Positions 12,901 through 15,116 of a DNA stretch of 15,116 nt are shown here, in pieces. Position numbers and translations under genes: made by a program. The notes below the pieces were generated by a model. That model saw nothing but the letters and a program-made list of their open reading frames with translations. It had not been told where the DNA came from and ran no database searches. The DNA is from an uncultured Filifactor sp. Lineage in GTDB: Bacteria; Bacillota; Clostridia; Peptostreptococcales; Filifactoraceae. The stretch covers positions 1 through 15,116 of the forward strand of contig CAMYCP010000008.1 in the NCBI GenBank assembly GCA_947254385.1, in the 5' to 3' direction. Position 1 is the first letter of the stretch, and each line of letters opens with the position of its first letter.

Positions 12901-13989
12901 ATGACACCTAAAGAAAAAGAAATTTTAAACGAAATAAAAAAAAATCCGTCCATAACGCAGGGAGAGCTGGCGGATATTTTGAATATTTCAAGATCTACGG
13001 TTGCAAGTCACATCAAAAATCTTTCCGACAAAGGGTATATTTTGGGCAGATGCTATGTAGTAAGAGACATACCATATATAACCGTAATCGGGGCGGCAAA
13101 TATGGATATAATCGGTTCTCCCGAAAAAAACTTTATAGAAAGAGATTCAAACATCGGCACAATCTATGAAACTTCGGGCGGAGTCGGACGAAATATATGC
13201 GAAAACTTGGCAAGGCTCAACCTTAATATATCGTTTATTTCCATTTTCGGCAAAGACGAACGCGGCAAAGTAATTTTAGATGAACTTGAAAAACTGGGAG
13301 TTGACAGTGAAGCGTCATTTAAGATTGATGGAGCGCCTACGTCCGTATACATGGCAATTTTAGATGAAAAAAAAGATATGTATATTGCCGTAAACCAGAT
13401 GCAAATTGTGGATAAACTTACGCCTGAGCTTATTTCAACGAAAAAAAATTTTATAGAATCTTCGCTAATTACAGTCTTGGATACCAACCTATCCGAAGAA
13501 ACTTTAAAATATATTCTAAATGAAATAAAACAACACTACTATGTCGATGCCGTTTCGGTAAACAAATGCATCAAAATAAAAAAAATGTTGGACAAAATCT
13601 ATTTTTTAAAAGCCAATAAAAAAGAGGCGGAGTATTTAAGTGATGTAAAAATTACAGACTTGAACTCATGCAAAAAAGCCGCACGAACTCTTATGGACAC
13701 GGGGCTTAAAACTGTATGTATAACACTCGGTGAAAACGGGGTTTTGTATGCGGACAATAAAAACTGTATATATAAAAAAGCCGAAAAAGTGGATATCGTA
13801 AGTGCATCGGGAGCGGGAGACGCTTTTATGGCGGCTTATATATATTCAAATCTTAAAGGATATGACATAGGGAGACGGCTTGATTTTGCAAGTGCGGCAA
13901 GCCGGCTTACGCTCAAAAGTCCAAAGACAATTTCTGAGAATTTAAGTGTGGAAAATATCGAGGAGGAAATAAAAAATGTTGGAAATTGA
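12901..13989 (+). CDS. psuK: HTH-PfkB fusion: probable pseudouridine kinase and transcriptional regulator
   Basis: The 362-residue protein joins an N-terminal winged helix-turn-helix (about 1-50; recognition helix region ILNISRSTVASHIKNLSDKG) to a PfkB-family kinase domain. The kinase shows GAANMDI (64-70), the sugar-binding glycine loop GGVGRNICENLARL (93-106) and the catalytic GAGDAF (304-309), with base Asp307. The GGVGRNI form resembles pseudouridine kinase more than ribokinase or phosphofructokinase. The gene overlaps psuG by 14 bases, and psuG consumes pseudouridine 5'-phosphate, the product this kinase should make. E. coli YeiI has a similar HTH-PfkB layout. The HTH suggests the protein also senses its substrate and regulates genes, perhaps its own promoter. 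AGAGGAGA (12890-12897) supports the start. The substrate is inferred from context; another nucleoside is possible. Confidence 0.85.
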   Translation: MTPKEKEILNEIKKNPSITQGELADILNISRSTVASHIKNLSDKGYILGRCYVVRDIPYITVIGAANMDIIGSPEKNFIERDSNIGTIYETSGGVGRNICENLARLNLNISFISIFGKDERGKVILDELEKLGVDSEASFKIDGAPTSVYMAILDEKKDMYIAVNQMQIVDKLTPELISTKKNFIESSLITVLDTNLSEETLKYILNEIKQHYYVDAVSVNKCIKIKKMLDKIYFLKANKKEAEYLSDVKITDLNSCKKAARTLMDTGLKTVCITLGENGVLYADNKNCIYKKAEKVDIVSASGAGDAFMAAYIYSNLKGYDIGRRLDFASAASRLTLKSPKTISENLSVENIEEEIKNVGN

Positions 13990-14902
13990 AAAAATGAAAA
14001 AATATCTGGAGTTTAGCGACGAAGTTAAAGAGGCTATGGAAAGCGGGAAACCTGTAGTCGCACTTGAGTCTACTATAATTTCACACGGTATGCCGTATCC
14101 TGAAAATTTAAAAACCGCTAAAGCATGTGAGAGAATAGTTAGAGAAAACGGTGCCGTGCCTGCCACTACGGCAATAATAGACGGCAAGATAAAAATAGGA
14201 CTTACACAAAAAGAACTTGAATTTATGGCAACTTCCAAGAACGTAATCAAAGCCTCTACACGAGATTATGCCTACATCGTGGCAAATAAACTCAACGGAG
14301 CGACGACGGTTGCAACATCTATTTTAACCGCAGATCTTGCAGGCATAAAACTTCTGGTTACAGGCGGCATAGGCGGAGTTCATAGAGGAGCTGAGAAGAC
14401 TATGGACATCTCAAGAGACTTACAGGAACTTGCCGCAAGAAACGTCATGGTCGTATGCGCCGGATGCAAATCCATACTCGACATAGGCTTGACGCTTGAA
14501 TATCTGGAAACATTCGGTGTACCGGTACTTGGATATCAAACGGAAGAGATGCCGGCATTTTACACGAGAAAATCCGGCTTTAAACTCGACAAACGAATGG
14601 ATACTCCGGAAGAAATCGCCGAAACCGCCAAAGTTAAATGGGATCTCGGAATAAACGGCGGAATACTCGTATCAAACCCCATACCTGAAAAAGATTCTTT
14701 GGACGAGGAAAAAATAAACAAAGCGATAGAAACCGCATTGAAAGATGCCGAAAAGGATGGTATAAAAGGCAAAGAAACCACACCTTATCTACTTTCCAAA
14801 GTATTGGAAGTTACGGAAGGCAAATCTCTCATATCAAATATCGCACTTGTCGAAAATAATGCAAAAATCGGCGCACAAATAGCAAATTACTTGTATAAAT
14901 AA
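13976..14902 (+). CDS. psuG: Pseudouridine-5'-phosphate glycosidase
   Basis: The enzyme reversibly splits the C-C glycosidic bond of pseudouridine 5'-phosphate to uracil and ribose 5-phosphate, feeding RNA-derived pseudouridine into central metabolism. The 308-residue protein is the usual length for the family (Indigoidine_A/PsuG). It retains ALESTIISHGMPYP with Glu31, the TGGIGGVHRGAE phosphate-binding region (129-140), Asp148 in RDLQEL (metal site) and CAGCKSILDIG with Lys165. These correspond to E. coli Glu31, Asp149 and Lys166. NGGILVSNPIP (227-237) is also conserved. A strong AGGAGG at 13961-13966 selects ATG 13976, inside the end of the kinase gene, so the two are translationally coupled. 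A later ATG at 13994 is possible but lacks as good a site. All catalytic residues are present. Confidence 0.96.
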   Translation: MLEIEKMKKYLEFSDEVKEAMESGKPVVALESTIISHGMPYPENLKTAKACERIVRENGAVPATTAIIDGKIKIGLTQKELEFMATSKNVIKASTRDYAYIVANKLNGATTVATSILTADLAGIKLLVTGGIGGVHRGAEKTMDISRDLQELAARNVMVVCAGCKSILDIGLTLEYLETFGVPVLGYQTEEMPAFYTRKSGFKLDKRMDTPEEIAETAKVKWDLGINGGILVSNPIPEKDSLDEEKINKAIETALKDAEKDGIKGKETTPYLLSKVLEVTEGKSLISNIALVENNAKIGAQIANYLYK

Positions 14903-14906
14903 AATT

Positions 14907-14946
14907 TTTTCAATGAAAATTTATTAATTGAAATAAAAATTTTTTA
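14907..14946 (+). terminator. Possible AT-only terminator after psuG
   Basis: TTTCAAT (14908-14914) and ATTGAAA (14927-14933) form a weak stem, followed by AAAAA and a run of T (about 14940-14945). Lack of G/C pairs makes it a poor intrinsic terminator, but nothing better lies downstream. Confidence 0.3.
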
Positions 14947-14953
14947 TCCTTTT

Positions 14954-15016
14954 AATACCAAGTTGCATAAGAAATTGCAGTATTAGTTTTAACTTAATTT
15001 TTTGTTCTAATACTTA
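14954..15016 (+). repeat. Dispersed intergenic repeat, copy C
   Basis: AATACCAAGTTGCATAAG followed by AAATTGCAGTATTAGTTTTA matches the start of copy B almost base for base. Its right part differs, but AGTATTAG (14979-14986) and CTAATACT (15007-15014) are perfectly complementary, so it too can form a hairpin. Confidence 0.75.
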
Positions 15017-15116
15017 AAATCGTTAAGAAATATAATATAATAATGATATATGAACGTTAAAATAAAAAATAAAAAAATAAAAAAATGATAAAAAGTATTA
15101 TTCTAAATTGCAATAT
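15017..15116. other. Window end: AT-rich DNA, nothing recognised
   Basis: The last 100 bases are almost entirely A and T, with no reading frame, hairpin with a T-run, or RNA signature that I can support. They may be upstream DNA of a gene beyond the window. Confidence 0.5.

Noticed and set aside
1..15116. CRISPR arrays, tRNA genes, prophage or defence genes
   Set aside because: No regularly spaced repeats, no tRNA cloverleaf signature and no phage or restriction proteins were seen; the only mobile DNA is the IS end at the left edge.

Overview
The window looks like a chromosomal segment of a low-GC Gram-positive anaerobe. Intergenic DNA is very AT-rich, Shine-Dalgarno sequences are strong (AGGAGG type), and the RNase P RNA is bacterial class A. 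A glycyl radical enzyme with its activase implies oxygen-free metabolism. The protein style (stalk-domain secreted protein, BMP-type lipoprotein) fits Clostridia/Tissierellia, perhaps a Peptoniphilaceae-like coccus, but genus and species cannot be fixed from sequence alone.

Left part (1-3226, minus strand). The window opens inside the left end of an IS3-family (IS150-like) insertion sequence, 20 bp beyond the stop codon of ung (uracil-DNA glycosylase). Its end carries a hairpin plus T-run that probably also terminates the deaD-like helicase/ung operon. A 378-bp AT-rich gap with a dispersed repeat separates the helicase from rnpB (RNase P RNA), which has its own promoter and intrinsic terminator.

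Middle (3300-4870, plus strand). A secreted copper-amine-oxidase-N-type stalk-domain protein is followed by a small membrane protein of unknown function. Short direct repeats flank the small gene, and a second copy of the dispersed repeat lies just beyond it.

Right part (5100-14902, plus strand). This is a nucleoside-salvage island: yjjI (glycyl radical enzyme of unknown reaction), yjjW (its radical-SAM activase), cdd (cytidine deaminase), a bmpA-type nucleoside-binding lipoprotein, a NupABC-like ABC importer (RbsA-type double ATPase plus two permeases), a helix-turn-helix/PfkB kinase fusion (probable pseudouridine kinase and regulator), and psuG (pseudouridine-5'-phosphate glycosidase). The likely flow is import of nucleosides, deamination of cytidine to uridine, and conversion of pseudouridine through its 5'-phosphate to uracil plus ribose 5-phosphate. 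YjjI has an unassigned step.

The most interesting signal is a 20-bp dyad element, 18/20 identical, placed at the -10/start region of both the yjjI promoter (5121-5140) and the kinase promoter (12866-12885). A second shared 15-bp dyad (5161-5175 and 12861-12875, 13/15 identical) accompanies it. This suggests one regulator, plausibly the HTH-PfkB fusion itself, ties the orphan enzyme YjjI to pseudouridine/nucleoside catabolism. A third copy of the dispersed repeat closes the window after psuG.
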